Positions 5,803 through 6,666 of a stretch of DNA of 6,666 bases are shown one piece after another (the stretch's first letter is position 1; each line of letters opens with the position of its first letter). The DNA is taken from assembly GCA_021815245.1 (NCBI GenBank), contig JAKAHF010000133.1, forward strand, positions 1 to 6,666. The letters run 5' to 3'. The stretch comes from Actinomycetes bacterium. GTDB lineage: Bacteria > Actinomycetota > Thermoleophilia > RBG-16-64-13. The notes beneath the pieces are model-generated. The model did no database searches and was not told the origin of the DNA. It saw nothing but the letters and a program-made list of their open reading frames with translations. A program made the translations under genes and the position numbers.

Positions 5803-6666
5803 ATGAAGAGTGACATAGAGATCGCACGCGAAGCAACTGCGATCCCCATTACCGAAGTCGCCGCGGGCCTGGGACTCACACCGGGGGATATCGATCCCTT
5901 CGGCACCTACAAGGCCAAGATCCACCTGGACGTGCTCGACCGTTTGGCCGATCGTCCCGACGGCAAGCTCGTTCTCTGCACTGCGATCACCCCGACACCC
6001 GCGGGCGAAGGCAAGACTACTACGAATGTCGGCCTTTCGATGGGTCTCAACAAGATCGGCAAGAAGGCGATCTGCACCTTGCGCGAGCCCTCGCTCGGCC
6101 CCTGCTTCGGCATCAAGGGCGGAGCGGCCGGCGGCGGCTATGCCCAGGTCATCCCGATGGAAGACATCAACCTGCACTTCACGGGTGACATCCACGCCAT
6201 CAGCACGGCCCACAATCTGTGCGCCGCCATCCTCGACAACCATCTGTTTCAGGGCAACGAGCCGGCCATCAATCCCGGTGATGTCACCTGGCCGCGTGTA
6301 GTCGACCTGAACGACAGGGCGCTCCGTTCGATCACCATCGGTCAGAACGGCGAGGGTGTCGAGCGCCAGACCCGGTATGACATCACCGTCGCCTCCGAGG
6401 TCATGGCCATTCTCTGCTTGGCCACCGACATCGAAGACCTCAAGGCGCGCCTCGAGCGCATCATCGTCGCGACGACTCCCGACGGCACGCCCGTCACCGC
6501 CAAAGACATCAAGGTGTCGGGCTCCATGGCCGTTCTTCTCAAAGACGCCCTCATGCCCAACCTGGTGCAGACGCTCGAGAACACTCCCGCCATCATCCAC
6601 GGCGGTCCGTTCGCCAACATCGCCCACGGCTGAAACTCGGTGCAGGCCACCCGCATGGCCCTCAAG
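5803..6666 (+). CDS. fhs: Formate-tetrahydrofolate ligase, 5' part, with in-frame UGA at a conserved Cys position (probable selenoprotein)
   Basis: This is the N-terminal half of the enzyme that joins formate to tetrahydrofolate with ATP to give 10-formyl-THF, the entry step of the Wood-Ljungdahl methyl branch. The window holds 288 codons of a family that is normally about 555-560 residues. Visible marks are the ATP-binding loop [11 protein letters not shown] (63-73), REPSLGP (94-100), the signature [11 protein letters not shown] (103-113), [13 protein letters not shown] (121-133), and [18 protein letters not shown] (259-276). Residue 277 is TGA, where relatives such as the Moorella enzyme have Cys in HGCNS. 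The frame then continues [11 protein letters not shown], as expected for the family, to the window edge. The five other Cys codons in this part are all TGC. If UGA is not recoded, the product is a 276-residue truncated and presumably inactive protein. The gene is divergent from the regulator/corrinoid/formate dehydrogenase operon, whose dehydrogenase would supply formate. Confidence 0.93.
6631..6633 (+). other. Candidate selenocysteine codon in fhs (Sec277)
   Basis: TGA lies between AHG and NSV, replacing the conserved Cys of the family. Conservation is intact on both sides without a frameshift, and the same organism decodes UGA as Sec in the neighbouring formate dehydrogenase. Cys-to-Sec replacement is the usual signature of a new selenoprotein. 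A TGC-to-TGA mutation or read error would look the same in a single sequence. Confidence 0.65.
6641..6664 (+). promoter_or_regulatory. SECIS-like hairpin downstream of the fhs UGA
   Basis: A 5-bp stem GGCCA/UGGCC (6645-6649 with 6656-6660) closes the loop CCCGCA (6650-6655). Two more pairs (6641-6642 with 6663-6664) form beyond a 2x2 internal loop. The apical loop begins 17 nt after the UGA, against 19 nt in the formate dehydrogenase element of this window. Unlike most bacterial SECIS loops, the first two loop bases are not G, so the match is partial. A competing hairpin, GGUG/CACC at 6639-6651, is also possible. Confidence 0.4.

Noticed and set aside
5758..6627. Minus-strand open frame of 289 codons opposite fhs
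   Set aside because: Antisense shadow of fhs. Fhs has clear signature motifs, whereas this translation has none.
6639..6651. Hairpin GGUG-CAGGC-CACC just after the fhs UGA
   Set aside because: Its loop begins only 10 nt after the UGA, too close for a bacterial SECIS. The alternative stem at 6645-6660 has better spacing.
1..6666. CRISPR arrays, tRNA or rRNA genes, insertion sequences
   Set aside because: No regularly spaced repeats, cloverleaf sequences, rRNA-like stretches, transposase motifs or terminal inverted repeats were seen.

Overview
The window is GC-rich DNA (about 60% or more by eye) from an anaerobic, selenium-using bacterium with one-carbon (Wood-Ljungdahl type) metabolism. Selenocysteine insertion at UGA, a bis-MGD formate dehydrogenase, a methyl-carrying corrinoid protein and formate-tetrahydrofolate ligase together suggest an acetogen-like or methylotrophic anaerobe. 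A GC-rich anaerobic actinobacterial lineage is plausible, but the phylum cannot be fixed from this window.

Layout. From 5724 down to 48, three minus-strand genes form a tight operon: a GntR/HutC-type regulator, a MtbC/MttC-like corrinoid protein, and a 1375-residue formate dehydrogenase. Both junctions are ATGA overlaps (4858-4861 and 4172-4175). The dehydrogenase reading frame is interrupted by TGA at 1668-1670. This lies exactly at the family's selenocysteine position and is followed by a good bacterial SECIS hairpin, so the two apparent ORFs are one selenoprotein. Its N-terminal half is a fusion of a NuoG-like 2Fe-2S domain, a GltD-like FAD/NAD(P)H module and ferredoxin clusters.

On the plus strand, starting at 5803, is a divergent formate-tetrahydrofolate ligase gene (fhs), cut by the window edge. 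The 78-bp intergenic stretch holds two overlapping face-to-face promoters, each with a 17-bp spacer. A palindrome (5750-5763) covers both -10 boxes and is a natural candidate site for the regulator.

Most notable observation: fhs has an in-frame TGA at 6631-6633, precisely where the family has the Cys of its HG-C-NS motif. The reading frame continues with family-like sequence to the end of the window, and a hairpin lies at nearly the canonical SECIS distance. The same organism demonstrably uses UGA for selenocysteine, while UGA also ends two genes in this window. The best explanation is an undescribed selenocysteine-containing formate-tetrahydrofolate ligase. A nonsense mutation or sequencing error remains possible.

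Working together: the dehydrogenase interconverts CO2 and formate, probably exchanging electrons with NAD(P)H through its built-in flavin module. Fhs activates formate onto tetrahydrofolate. The corrinoid protein would carry methyl groups from a methylated substrate whose methyltransferase is outside this window. The regulator probably ties expression to that substrate or a related metabolite.
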